Positions 26,601-35,173 of a stretch of DNA of 64,000 nucleotides are shown in pieces. The DNA is taken from positions 1 through 64,000 of the forward strand of contig JAWKKE010000009.1 of assembly GCA_041393415.1 (NCBI GenBank), read 5' to 3'. Each line of letters begins with the position of its first letter. Position 1 is the first letter of the stretch. The DNA comes from Thermoleophilia bacterium (GTDB lineage: Bacteria > Actinomycetota > Thermoleophilia > UBA2241). The notes under the pieces were generated by a model that searched no databases, was not told where the DNA came from, and saw nothing but the letters and a program-made list of their open reading frames with translations. The translations under genes were made by a program, and so were the position numbers.

Positions 26601-27198
26601 CGAGACGCACGCCGATGGCGAGGAGCCGGCCGAGCCAGTCGCGCACGCGCGCGACCTCGGCCGGCTCCGACTCTCCCGCCCCCGACGCGAGCTCGCTGAG
26701 CCACTCGTCCCAGAGCCGTCCGCGCTCGAGCTCGCCGGCGAGTTGATCGAGCTGTTCGAACGCAGGGTCGATCGCCGCCTCAACCGCGTACTCGCGCAGG
26801 AGCCGGCCGGCGAACCCGTGGATGGTGCCGATGGGAGCGTCGTCGAGGTAGTCGAGGGCGCGGCGAATGGCGACAGAGTCGCCACTACCCGCGCCCGGCG
26901 TCGGATCTTGTGCTTCGCCTTGAGCCGCGACTCGCGCCTCAGCGGCAAGCGCCTCGAAGCGTTCGCGGATGCGCTGCCTCAGCTCTCCGGCAGCCTTCTC
27001 CGTGAACGTGATGGCGGCAACTCTGCGCACGTCGCCGGCGCCGTCCTCCGGGTCGAGCACGCAGTTGACGTAACGATCGACGAGGACGCGCGTCTTGCCG
27101 GTGCCGGCACTCGCCTCCACCAGGAATGTGGTGCCGAGATCACCGGTGACGCGATCCCGGACCGCCTGGTCGCAGACCGGCCTCTCAAGCGGAGTCAT
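23647..27198 (-). CDS. addA: AddA-type helicase-nuclease (RecB-like)
   Basis: 1183 residues. UvrD-like helicase: Walker A ASAGTGKT near 29-36, ITFTEKAAGELRQRI (motif Ia), DEFQDTDPLQ (motif II) and GDPKQSIYRFRRAD (motif III), followed by ILTIHKAKGLEYPIVVLAG (motif V region). A C-terminal PD-(D/E)XK nuclease lies near 1085-1105 (GAVDLLYRDGDAWVIVDYKT). It acts with AddB in resecting double-strand breaks for RecA loading. The start ATG 27198 overlaps the addB end by 14 bases with GGAGGAAGCCG upstream, so AddB and AddA are made together. AddAB is the Firmicutes-type complex; mycobacteria use AdnAB, so this supports a deep-branching lineage. Confidence 0.93.
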   Translation of the reverse strand: MTPLERPVCDQAVRDRVTGDLGTTFLVEASAGTGKTRVLVDRYVNCVLDPEDGAGDVRRVAAITFTEKAAGELRQRIRERFEALAAEARVAAQGEAQDPTPGAGSGDSVAIRRALDYLDDAPIGTIHGFAGRLLREYAVEAAIDPAFEQLDQLAGELERGRLWDEWLSELASGAGESEPAEVARVRDWLGRLLAIGVRLDALRRLAIGPGGAFSERYDLDPAPEPPAPPEVLGRLRDLSAASAALRHYCQQACVNHSDAGFCTAMELVEGLDACAAWIDETGGSCRVEEQMARLQALPLKTGPKGPGGIMKNWAVDQGGKGEFVDRYKALADEVALLRDEYAAHVAALAVAVADAFARWAGTQQLAQGQLDFTDLLGQLRNMLATNLSARGELQRRLRYVLVDEFQDTDPLQAESVLLLCEREPQAADWRHVELEPGKLFVVGDPKQSIYRFRRADIALYDEVKELIQAQPEGKGTSVAIEQNFRTTPALVAWTNNVFADVFDTNAAVGRQPNYQWAEAYRPVADGARVAILLGGEYARRGESQRRRQDEARAVAALLRDMRDDVTGAWAVCDRGANAGGGEPMRPPRWGDIALLVRTTTDLESFEYALRDAGIPYRVEGGKTYFSRREVADVLLCLRAVDDPSDGPAVYGALHSSLFGFSDDELFLFWAAGGRFDPFASLDVLGTDEHAPIVDALVVLRELHRQRPQLEAYELVERLLRATHCEEMQAATGEGAPQALANLEKLVERARAFSSAGGAGLGAFLRWAAEAGETAGEQESLIDDESDVVHILTIHKAKGLEYPIVVLAGGASTQVVGGGDARRSGGARALVDRRRRCLQVKLRADLPGASCELAPRDFVELEEREKEMARSEARRLLYVAATRARDRLVITLFGPPLRTSKGDAAQVLLGPLVEYLPVAGSVAETCEQDGLAIIMPGEPARRPASAARVDVEELLTARGRWAEERAALLARASAPVPATSPSALETVDDAVLAGGPGAPPGRAGALALGSAVHRVMELCDLSDAAGLSDLAEEAAAEVGRPDLAGEVAALASACWRAAPVRAAACATECYRELAVGACLEGVIVNGAVDLLYRDGDAWVIVDYKTDRASTAETLRARYTPQGAAYAVALEAATATPVREVVFLAAAAELEIHVSVDDALRARARADIAAAGRRGSPVVPLDSAG

Positions 27199-30100
27199 CG
27201 GCTTCCTCCGTCTGCACCTTGCCCGACTGCAACGCCACGACGGCGGCGAGTGCCTCGCCGTGACGTTTGCGCGCGCGCGTCCACTCCGAGGCGCCGCAGG
27301 CGTAACTCAGATCGCACCTACTGCACTGATCGGCAGCGGAACGCGCAAAGACGCCCGCCTCCACCAGGTCGGCGATCGCGCCAATCAGAAGCCGCAGGCG
27401 TGCGCCCGACGCTTCCTCACCGGCGTCGAGCGCATGTTCGTCGAAGGACCCGCGCCGCGTCACCATCCGATACAGACATGCGATCTCGCCGTCGCCGACC
27501 TCCTGCGCGAGGGCCCGGCGCACCGCCAGGCGATACACGGGAAGCTGCAGACCGAGCCCGGCTTTGAGGAGTTGCTCCTCCGCCGCGCCGGCGCCCGTCT
27601 TGTAGTCGATGACGCGGGCGCCGTCGCGAGTCGCGTCCACACGGTCGACGCGACCGGCGAAGCGCACCTCGCGGCCGTCGGCGAGCGCCAGCGAGACCGA
27701 TCGTCCCTCAGACTCGCCGAAGGCCCACTCCACAGCCAGCACACGCTCGCCGGATCGCGCGAAGATGGGATCGCGAGCGACCGTCTCGAGGAGATCTTCG
27801 CGCAGTGCCTGACGGCGGGCCGTCCAGGCCAGTTCCGAACCCACGACCCCGCGCTGTTCCGCCTCCGCGCAGGCCTCCGACCAAGCAGTGTGGACCTTCG
27901 TCATGGCGTCTTCGCGACTGCCACCCGCCGCGATGAGAGCGGCGTACACCCGCTGCAAGATCTTGTGCGCCAGCGTACCGAACTCGCGCGGATCGATGTT
28001 GAGGTCGTCGCCGGGTTCTTCGGGGACGGCGAGGCCGAGAACGTCGCTGACGTAGAAGACGAACGGACAACCGACGTAGCGCTCGAGGCGCGTGGGGTGC
28101 AGTTCGGCGGCGAAGAGACGCCGCGCCCGCAGCACATCCCGCGCCGCGGGGCCGAGCAGGCCGTCGAACACGCCGGCGGCGACGGACCGCGCGGCGCGCC
28201 ACTGCGACAGGCGGCGGTGCGCCGCGGCCTCGCCGTGCTGGTCACCGAGCGAGTTCGGCGACGGCGTGAGTACCGCCGCGAGAATCTCGCTCGCGGCCGC
28301 CTCGTCGACCACACCCGTCGCCAGCAACTCGGCCTGATCACGCTCACGCGCGTCGATCCAGGGATCGCGCGGACCGCCGCGGCCGGAGACGTACCGCCAC
28401 ACCGGCCGCAATGGCGCGCCGCTGAGGAACTCCTCGAGGCCGACGGCGTGTCCTCCCGCCGCCGTCGCCAGACTCAGGAGGACGCGCGAGGGCAGACGGG
28501 GGCGTCCGCTGGCGGCATCGGTACGCGGCGCCAGCATCACAAGGCGCTCGCGCGCCGACTCCACCGCGAGCGCAAAGAGCACGTCTTCCTCGGCCTCACG
28601 CGTCGCGGCCAGCGGCAGTCGCACGCCGACGGCCGCCGAGGTGCGCAGCCGCTCGGCGTCACCATAGAGTGGATCGGGGCGGCCGCGCGCCGGGAAGCCG
28701 CCCTCGGCAAGCCCCGTGAACACCACGGTGTGGAAGCGCAAGCCGCGGAGCTGCATCGGCGTCAGCAACGCGACGCCGTCACGGCCGACGCGACCCTCGC
28801 CGACCGTCGCGCCGGCGCACTGCTCACGCAGCGCCGCCGCCACTTCGCGCACGGCCACCTGCTCGCCCACAACACCCAGCACGTGCAGCCGCTGGACAGC
28901 ATCGCGCAACGCCGCGACGTCCGCGCCCGGAAACGCACGCTCGACGACCGTCGTGAGCGCGTTGGTCCACGTCGCCCAGCTCGCCCGCGCCGGAAGCAGG
29001 CGGCAAGCACGCGCCAGATCGCCGACCGCCGCCTCCAGACTGGCCGCCGCCGCCAGACGCAACTCGACGTGCGCCGACGACTCCTCGATCTCGTCGCCCG
29101 GGTCTCCCCCGCCGCCGGATTGGATCTCCTGCAGACGCCGCTCCAGTCCGTAGCGGCGGCGACCGATGCGCTCGGTCCACTGCTCGACGCCGGCGACCAC
29201 ACCGGCGCGCCGCGCCTCGTCCAACCACAACGCCTGCACGGCGGCGGCGACCGGCGCCTCGTCGGCGACGATGCGCGGCAGCGCCGCGGCGCTCGTCAGG
29301 AGATCGACGACGGCCGCGCGCGCAAACGCCCTACCGGCGACGGGCGCCAAACAATCGAGCAGGCGGACCACGGTGCGCGAACCGAGAGCACGATCCGGGC
29401 GCCGCGCTGCGACCGGCACGCCGGCGGCGGCCAGCGCCGCGCTGAATCGCTCCAGTTCATCGGCGTGCGGCACGACGACGGCGCAATCCCAGAATTGCAC
29501 CGGCAGGTGCGCATCCTCGCGGTCCCCGGCGTCGCCGCCATACGCGAGTCCGGCGGCGCCCTCCGCCTGCCCGGCCAACGAACGCAAGATCTCACGCACC
29601 GCCTCGCGCGCCTCCGCGCGCTCGTCCGGTACGGAGACGACGGCGATGCCGCCGTCGCCGCTCAAGGTGAGCGCAGGACCGTTGGAGGCGCCAGCGGTCG
29701 CCTGCTCGTCGGCTTCGTCCGCCGGCCTCAACGCCGCGGCGACGGCGGCAAGGTCGCCGGCGAGCGATGGGAGCTCCAGTTTGCGCTCACCCAGGCCCAG
29801 AGAACGCGCTCGGCACAGCGCCGGCGCATCGCTCGTGCCACCGGCGCGCGGCCGCGGCACGAACATGTCGGCGCCGCCGGCGAGCAGCGCGCCGACGAAG
29901 GCCTCTTGCGCGACGTTCAAGTCGTAGAGACCGTAGATGAGGGCGTGCCCAATCGCGGAACCTCGAGGCGGCACGCCCTCACCCAGCGACGCCGCCGCCG
30001 CGAAGTAGCGAGCACCGTCGTCCGTGAGCCCGCGATCGTCGAGCGCCGCGCAATACGCCGCGTAGAGCGCCTCAAGATCCGCGGCCTTGCCCGGCGCGGC

Positions 30101-30532
30101 GCACTGAGCCCAGCCAGTCCGCGGCGCGACTCCCGCCTGCCGTAGATCGTCGAAGGTCCGGGCGAACGCCTGCGCCACATGTGGCAGGGCGCAGACCGGC
30201 GCGAAGTAGCGCAGCTCGGAGGCAGAGGAACGCTCGGCGATGAGCACATGCATGATTCGCTCGCGCACGAGCGCACCGGCATGGCGCCCCGGCGCCAGAT
30301 CGGCGGCCAACCGCGCCAGCGTGACGACGGAGACGCCGGCGAGCGCCCCCAGCCGGCGGGTCAGGAGATCGCCGATGTGCGTGCGCAGCGCCGCGGAGCC
30401 GACGACAAGCGTGAGCGGCGCCAACTGATGTCCCGCTCGGAGCTCGCCAACGCGCGCCACGAGCGCGTCTTCGAGCTCCGCGAACCGGCCGCAAACGAGC
30501 ACGCCGAGGGTTTGTCGAGCGTCACTCTGCAT
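27185..30532 (-). CDS. addB: AddB-type nuclease subunit
   Basis: 1115 residues. The N-terminal half is an inactive UvrD-like helicase fold (VVGSAALRTHIGDLL; no canonical Walker A). The C-terminal PD-(D/E)XK nuclease lies near 970-985 (GRVDRVDATRDGARVIDYKTG). An iron-sulfur motif is present: a first cysteine at FVGCPF/ERYVGCPFVF near 820, and CSRCDLSYACG near 1073, matching the C-x-n-CxxCx5C arrangement that staples the AddB nuclease. It is the scaffold partner of AddA and recognises Chi-like sequences in this family. The ATG start at 30532 has no obvious ribosome-binding site. First gene of the addB-addA operon. Confidence 0.92.
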   Translation of the reverse strand: MQSDARQTLGVLVCGRFAELEDALVARVGELRAGHQLAPLTLVVGSAALRTHIGDLLTRRLGALAGVSVVTLARLAADLAPGRHAGALVRERIMHVLIAERSSASELRYFAPVCALPHVAQAFARTFDDLRQAGVAPRTGWAQCAAPGKAADLEALYAAYCAALDDRGLTDDGARYFAAAASLGEGVPPRGSAIGHALIYGLYDLNVAQEAFVGALLAGGADMFVPRPRAGGTSDAPALCRARSLGLGERKLELPSLAGDLAAVAAALRPADEADEQATAGASNGPALTLSGDGGIAVVSVPDERAEAREAVREILRSLAGQAEGAAGLAYGGDAGDREDAHLPVQFWDCAVVVPHADELERFSAALAAAGVPVAARRPDRALGSRTVVRLLDCLAPVAGRAFARAAVVDLLTSAAALPRIVADEAPVAAAVQALWLDEARRAGVVAGVEQWTERIGRRRYGLERRLQEIQSGGGGDPGDEIEESSAHVELRLAAAASLEAAVGDLARACRLLPARASWATWTNALTTVVERAFPGADVAALRDAVQRLHVLGVVGEQVAVREVAAALREQCAGATVGEGRVGRDGVALLTPMQLRGLRFHTVVFTGLAEGGFPARGRPDPLYGDAERLRTSAAVGVRLPLAATREAEEDVLFALAVESARERLVMLAPRTDAASGRPRLPSRVLLSLATAAGGHAVGLEEFLSGAPLRPVWRYVSGRGGPRDPWIDARERDQAELLATGVVDEAAASEILAAVLTPSPNSLGDQHGEAAAHRRLSQWRAARSVAAGVFDGLLGPAARDVLRARRLFAAELHPTRLERYVGCPFVFYVSDVLGLAVPEEPGDDLNIDPREFGTLAHKILQRVYAALIAAGGSREDAMTKVHTAWSEACAEAEQRGVVGSELAWTARRQALREDLLETVARDPIFARSGERVLAVEWAFGESEGRSVSLALADGREVRFAGRVDRVDATRDGARVIDYKTGAGAAEEQLLKAGLGLQLPVYRLAVRRALAQEVGDGEIACLYRMVTRRGSFDEHALDAGEEASGARLRLLIGAIADLVEAGVFARSAADQCSRCDLSYACGASEWTRARKRHGEALAAVVALQSGKVQTEEADDSA

Positions 30533-30641
30533 GGTGCCGGCAGGCTATCATGCGCCCCCGACGGACGACTGCCGGCCACCGCGACGGACGAGACGCTGGT
30601 CGGCCGCTCGGCATGCGGTCGCCGGGCGGCGACGTGACGAC

Positions 30642-31202
30642 TCAGGTGAAGTCGTGAATGAGTGCCCGGTGCTGCGGATACGCCGCCGTCAGCGCGGCGG
30701 CGTCACCGATCTCAAGATCCTCATAGACGAAACCGGGCGAGACGAGGCAAGCGACAAACGCCCAGGTACGAAGTCCCCGTGGATCTGGGTCCGCCAGCAC
30801 GCGCGCGCCCTGCCAATGCCCGGCAGCCACGACGGCCTGAGAGACGACGGGCCGCATCTCGAACTCAGATTCGGCCGTGCCCGCTTCGCCGGCGGCACGC
30901 ACCCATCCCGGCGTGGTGAGGACGTTGCCGAGGACGAAGCAGCTCACAACGCCCTGATCGTCGAACGTCACCACCTCCAACGGAGCGCCGCCGCGAAACA
31001 CCCACAACTCGTCGCTCTCGATCCTGTGCAGACGGCTCACGCTCCCTTCCGGGAGCAGGTAGTCGGTCATCGTGCTCAGCGGGCGGCTACCGCGCGGCGT
31101 GTCGACCGACAGCGGAGAGCAGAACGTCTCGCGGTAGTAGCCGCCCTCAACGTGCGGCTCGAGGCCGAGAATGCGCACCACATCGGCGGTCGTCGGATTC
31201 AT
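30642..31202 (-). CDS. Cupin domain protein, DUF985 family
   Basis: 186 residues starting at ATG 31202 (MNPTTADVVRILGLEPHVEGG). The DUF985 cupin signature includes EGGYYRETFCSP, SRLHRIESDELWVFRGG and the second cupin block WQGARVLADPDPRGLRTWAFVACLVSPGF. The histidines and glutamate in these blocks would bind metal. Family members are small cupins of unknown substrate, related to sugar-epimerase folds. A longer frame extending to 31445 is rejected because it runs into the RNase P RNA gene. It lies just downstream of rnpB on the same strand and could share its transcript if the intervening hairpin is not fully terminating. Confidence 0.9.
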   Translation of the reverse strand: MNPTTADVVRILGLEPHVEGGYYRETFCSPLSVDTPRGSRPLSTMTDYLLPEGSVSRLHRIESDELWVFRGGAPLEVVTFDDQGVVSCFVLGNVLTTPGWVRAAGEAGTAESEFEMRPVVSQAVVAAGHWQGARVLADPDPRGLRTWAFVACLVSPGFVYEDLEIGDAAALTAAYPQHRALIHDFT

Positions 31203-31246
31203 GCCATCAGCATACTCGCACTGCTGGCTTCGCGCACGAAATGGAA

Positions 31247-31279
31247 GGGCCCCTCCACCCGAAACCGGGCGAGGGGCCT
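31247..31279 (-). terminator. Terminator hairpin after rnpB
   Basis: On the minus strand, GGCCCCTCGCCCG and CGGGTGGAGGGGCC face each other around GTTT, giving a near-perfect stem immediately after the RNase P 3' end. Confidence 0.75.
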
Positions 31280-31672
31280 CCGTAGCAAGCCGTAAGCCGG
31301 ATCCTGTCGTGGGTGGCCATCCATCTAGGACGCTCGTTGCCGAACGCCTCATGCGACCGAAACCCGGGAGCCTCGGACGAGCAACCCTCAAACGCTCCCC
31401 TATTTGGTCTTGCACCGGGCGGGGCTTGCCGAGCCGGCCTGTCACCAGGACCGCTGGTGAGCTCTTACCTCACCGTTTCACCCTTACCCGCACCTCCGAA
31501 GAGGCCGCTGGCGGTCTGCTCTCTGTTGCGCTTTCCCTCGGGTTTCCCCGGCTGGACGTTATCCAGCGCCCTGCTCTGCGGTGTCCGGACTTTCCTCGGG
31601 CGGATGCCTCGCGGGCTCCGAAGAGCTCCGCGACGCGGCCCGCTCGCGACCACCTGGCTTGCCCGTGCAGTC
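31279..31672 (-). ncRNA. rnpB: RNase P RNA (rnpB), type A
   Basis: Catalytic RNA that matures tRNA 5' ends. On the minus strand it contains the universal blocks GAGGAAAGTCCGGACACC (P4/J3-4 region), ACAGAGAGCAGACCGCC, GGTAAGGGTGAAACGGTGAG (the P10-P12 region) and GACAGGATCCGGCTTACGGC near the 3' end. Near the ends, GGCAAGCC (5') can pair with GGCTTGC (3') as helix P1. Overall length of about 394 nt fits the ancestral type A form. Exact ends are estimated from P1 pairing. It is followed by a strong hairpin. Confidence 0.95.
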
Positions 31673-31871
31673 TACCCCGTGACGCCATCCGTGAACAGAC
31701 AGTCGCGGCGCCGTCGACCGAGTCCAAGGCATGCCCAAGGTCGCGTGAGCGACATACGTCGTCCACGTGAATCATGTTTGGCAGCAGAAGTGACGATACC
31801 CGCGCAGGAGACGGCACACCACGGGAGAAGCTCACACCGCGTGTCCGTGGTTGCGGAGAAGTACGCTCGCG

Positions 31872-31888
31872 ACCATACTGCGAATGGT
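31872..31888. promoter_or_regulatory. Possible operator upstream of the MMPL-TetR operon
   Basis: Inverted repeat ACCAT-N7-ATGGT (31872-31876 and 31884-31888) lies about 35 bp before the MMPL start in a relatively AT-rich patch. Its size and position would suit a TetR-family dimer, and the operon encodes its own TetR gene. Weak evidence. Confidence 0.35.
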
Positions 31889-31918
31889 ATTTGCAATCAC
31901 GAGGATGATTCGCGCTTG

Positions 31919-34900
31919 ATGAAACGCCCGGGATTCACTCAGCGGCTCGCCATGGCTTGCGCCCACCGGCCTTGGCTGACGATCGCCGTATGGGTCGTCC
32001 TGCTCGTCGCCTGCGGCACCGTCTACCTACTGTACGGCGATGTCTTCACCTCCTCGGTGAAGTTCCTCAACAACCCCGATTCCAAAGTCGCCGCCGACCT
32101 CGTCCGCGAGCACGGCGGCGAGCAGATGGCCATTGCCCAGGCGAGTGATGCCATCGGAGAACTCGCCGATGGCATCACCAAAGCCAACAACGGCGCGGGC
32201 AAGCTGGCCGACGGATCGAAGCAGCTGGCCACCGGCACCAAGAAGCTCGAGAAGGGCCTCGACAAGCTCGCCGGCGGAGCCGGGGAACTGAGCAGCGGCC
32301 AAGCGCAGGCCAGCTCGGGGGCCGGCGCGCTCAGCGCCGGTCTCCAGGACGCTTCGACGGGCGCCGACAGCCTCAGCTCCGGGCTCGGGCAAGTAAGCGG
32401 CGCCACCGGCACGATGAGCTCCGGACTGGCGCAACTGGCAAGCGGCGGCGAAACCCTCGCCGCGGGCGCAGACGATGTCGCCAGCGGCGCCAGCAGCGTC
32501 GCCGATGGCGCCGACAAGATGGCCGCCGGCGTGAAGGACTCAGCGGCGGCGGCCGGACAGGTTGCCGGCGGAGCGGACGCCCTCTCCGGCCTCATCAACT
32601 CATACCTGCAGGCGCACCCCGAGGCCGCGGACGATCCGGTCTTCCAGCAGATCATCGCGACATCGGGACAAGTCGCCAACGGAGCCGCAGGGCTCGCTGC
32701 CGGCCTCGACCAGCTCAGCGGCGGCGCCGCATCTCTCGCTTCGGGAGCGCAAGCGCTCTCCACGGGTGCGTCAAAGCTCGCTACAGGCGCCCACAGTCTG
32801 AGTTCCGGTCTCGACAAGAGCGCCGGCGGCGCGCAGCAACTCGATCAGAGTCTCGGAAAGCTGGCCTCCGGCAGCTCCCAGCTGGCCAGCGGCGTCAGCA
32901 GCGCCGCCCAAGGCTCACAACAACTGGCAGGGGGAGCGCAAGAACTCGCGGCCGGCTCCGCGGAACTCGCCTCGGGAACACGCAGCGCGGCGGACGGCGC
33001 CGGTCAAGTAGCCAAGGGCTCCAAAGAGCTCAGCACCGGAGCCAACGCGCTCAATACCGGCCTCACGTCGGTGTCAGACGGCGCCAACCAGTTGAATGAT
33101 GCCCTGTCGTCGATGGGCTCCCTCAACGACCACGACAAAGAGGTCGTCGTCATCCACCACGACACGCTCACGACCGACGACCCGCTCTATAAGGCCAAGG
33201 TCGTCGAGGTGCGCGACGCCATCGCGGCGTTACCCGAAGAAGACGTCGTCAGTGTCATGAGCGCCTACGATAAGGGGCTCCAGAAGGAGGCCCGCAAGGC
33301 GCTCATCTCCGACGACAAACACACCACGTTGATGATGGTTGAGCTCGCCAGCTCCTCCGACGAAGCCGCCAACCACGTCACCGGCGTGTACGACATCGTC
33401 ACCGATGCCGACCGGCAGAACGGGTTTCGAGTCGCGCTCACCGGCGCAGCCGCTTTCGGACACGACGCGCAAGCGCTCGCCGAGCAGGACCTGCGCCGCG
33501 GCGAGGCCGTCGGGGTCCCGATCGCCCTCATCATCCTCGTAGCCGTCTTCGGCGCCATGGTCGCCGCCGGACTGCCCCTCATCCTCAGCGTCTTCGCCAT
33601 CGTCATCGGCCTCACCATAGCAACCGGCGTCGGTTACATCACCGACATCTCGGTCTTCGCGCTCAACATCCTCACGGCCGTCGCGCTCGCAGTGGGCATC
33701 GACTACAGCCTCTTCATCGTCTCGCGCTACCGCGAAGAGGTACGTCACGGCCACGATCGCCGTGAGGCACTGGCCATCGCCGCCGCAACGGCCTCGAACG
33801 CGGTCTTCTTCAGCGGCATGACTGTGGTGCTCGCTCTGGGGGGCCTCTTCATCGTGCCGCTCTCTATCTTCACCAGCCTCGGCGTCGGTGCCATGAGTGC
33901 CGTGCTCGTCGCCGTCGCCGCGGCGCTCACGCTTCTGCCGGCCATCCTCACCCTGCTCGGCAGCAAAGTCGACGCCCTGCCCGTTCCGTACCTCAGCCGC
34001 TACACCAGCCACGAACACGGCGGACTGTGGGGCAAGGCCGCCCGATTCACCATGCGGCGGCCCGCAATCAGCCTCGCTCTCGGCACCATCGTGCTGCTCG
34101 CCATCGCCGCGCCGGCCTTGATGATGAAGAGCGGCGGCTTCAGCGCCTCCACCTTCCCCGACGACTTCACCTCGAAGCAGGGCCTCGAGATCCTCAAGCA
34201 GTCCTTCCCGGCGGGGTTCAGCGAACCGGTCGATGTGGTCGTCAGCGGCGACCTCTCAGACGAGACAGTCACCAACGCGCTTCAGGACTTCATCGACACG
34301 ATCGACGAAGACGAGCGCTTCACGCTGACCGGCGTCGCGACCAGCGCGGACGGCCAAGTGGCCGCAATCACGCTCGTGCAGGACGCCGAAGGGATGAGCG
34401 ATCAGGCCAGGGCCGCGGTACTCGACTTGCGTGAGCGCATCATCCCCGCGGCCTTCGACGGCACGCCGGCGGTTGCCTACGTCGGCGGCGTGACGGCGCA
34501 CGACATCGACAGCGTCAATATCATCGACGGCAACCTGCCGATCGTCATCGGCGTCGTCCTGACTCTGAGCCTCATTCTTCTGTTGCTCGCTTTCCGCTCG
34601 GTGCTCGTCGCGGTGACGGCGATCATCATGAACCTCCTCTCCGTTGCCGCCGCCTACGGCGCCCTCACGCTGCTCTTCCAGGAGGGCCTCGGCGCCCAAC
34701 TGTTCGGCCTCGGCGACGTGAAGGTCATCGAGTCGTGGGTGCCGCTGGTGATGTTCTGCATCCTCTTCGGGCTCAGCATGGACTATCAAGTCTTCCTCCT
34801 GAGCCGCATTCGCGAGCGCTGGATGCAGACAGGCGACAGCTACGGCTCAGTCATCTTCGGCGTGCAATCCACCGCCGGTATCATCACCGGCGCGGCGCTC

Positions 34901-35173
34901 ATCATGATGGCCGTCTTCGTGGGTATGGGCAGCGGCCAGCTCATCATCCTGCAGGAGTTCGGCGTCGGTCTCGCGATCGCGGTCTTCCTGGACGCGTTCG
35001 TCGTGCGTGTCATCGTCGCACCGTCGATGATCTCGCTGCTCGGTCATCACTACTGGCACACGCCACGCTGGCTCGAGTGGCTGCCGCGCATCGACATCGA
35101 AGCCGCACCGGAGAGCTCGGCGGAGGACACGCCCGCCATCCAGGTCGCCGCGACGAGCGAGAGCCCGGGATGA
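31919..35173 (+). CDS. MMPL/RND family transporter with long xxxLxxG heptad region
   Basis: 1084 residues starting at ATG 31919. One N-terminal membrane helix (LTIAVWVVLLVACGTVYLLY) and the MMPL motif VKFLNNPDSKVAADLVREHGG are followed by about 320 residues of repeated xxxLxxG heptads (for example GAGKLADGSKQLATGTKKL), roughly residues 78-400, a rod-like extracytoplasmic stalk also seen in YhgE/Pip proteins. The rest is two MMPL domains with five-helix clusters and the signature TAVALAVGIDYSLFIVSRYREE and MFCILFGLSMDYQVFLLSRIRERW. RND/MMPL proteins export lipids or small molecules using the proton gradient. The stop overlaps the TetR start (ATGA), so it is the regulated target of the next gene. 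Substrate unknown. Confidence 0.93.
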   Translation: MKRPGFTQRLAMACAHRPWLTIAVWVVLLVACGTVYLLYGDVFTSSVKFLNNPDSKVAADLVREHGGEQMAIAQASDAIGELADGITKANNGAGKLADGSKQLATGTKKLEKGLDKLAGGAGELSSGQAQASSGAGALSAGLQDASTGADSLSSGLGQVSGATGTMSSGLAQLASGGETLAAGADDVASGASSVADGADKMAAGVKDSAAAAGQVAGGADALSGLINSYLQAHPEAADDPVFQQIIATSGQVANGAAGLAAGLDQLSGGAASLASGAQALSTGASKLATGAHSLSSGLDKSAGGAQQLDQSLGKLASGSSQLASGVSSAAQGSQQLAGGAQELAAGSAELASGTRSAADGAGQVAKGSKELSTGANALNTGLTSVSDGANQLNDALSSMGSLNDHDKEVVVIHHDTLTTDDPLYKAKVVEVRDAIAALPEEDVVSVMSAYDKGLQKEARKALISDDKHTTLMMVELASSSDEAANHVTGVYDIVTDADRQNGFRVALTGAAAFGHDAQALAEQDLRRGEAVGVPIALIILVAVFGAMVAAGLPLILSVFAIVIGLTIATGVGYITDISVFALNILTAVALAVGIDYSLFIVSRYREEVRHGHDRREALAIAAATASNAVFFSGMTVVLALGGLFIVPLSIFTSLGVGAMSAVLVAVAAALTLLPAILTLLGSKVDALPVPYLSRYTSHEHGGLWGKAARFTMRRPAISLALGTIVLLAIAAPALMMKSGGFSASTFPDDFTSKQGLEILKQSFPAGFSEPVDVVVSGDLSDETVTNALQDFIDTIDEDERFTLTGVATSADGQVAAITLVQDAEGMSDQARAAVLDLRERIIPAAFDGTPAVAYVGGVTAHDIDSVNIIDGNLPIVIGVVLTLSLILLLLAFRSVLVAVTAIIMNLLSVAAAYGALTLLFQEGLGAQLFGLGDVKVIESWVPLVMFCILFGLSMDYQVFLLSRIRERWMQTGDSYGSVIFGVQSTAGIITGAALIMMAVFVGMGSGQLIILQEFGVGLAIAVFLDAFVVRVIVAPSMISLLGHHYWHTPRWLEWLPRIDIEAAPESSAEDTPAIQVAATSESPG

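Noticed and set aside
27095..30145. Long plus-strand frame (1016 codons) over addB
   Set aside because: Antisense to addB; residue composition is His/Arg/Gln-rich without any motif.
31313..31918. Possible N-terminal extension of the MMPL protein (202 residues) from 31,313
   Set aside because: The extension runs across the RNase P RNA gene on the other strand and its residues are low-complexity; the true start is ATG 31,919.
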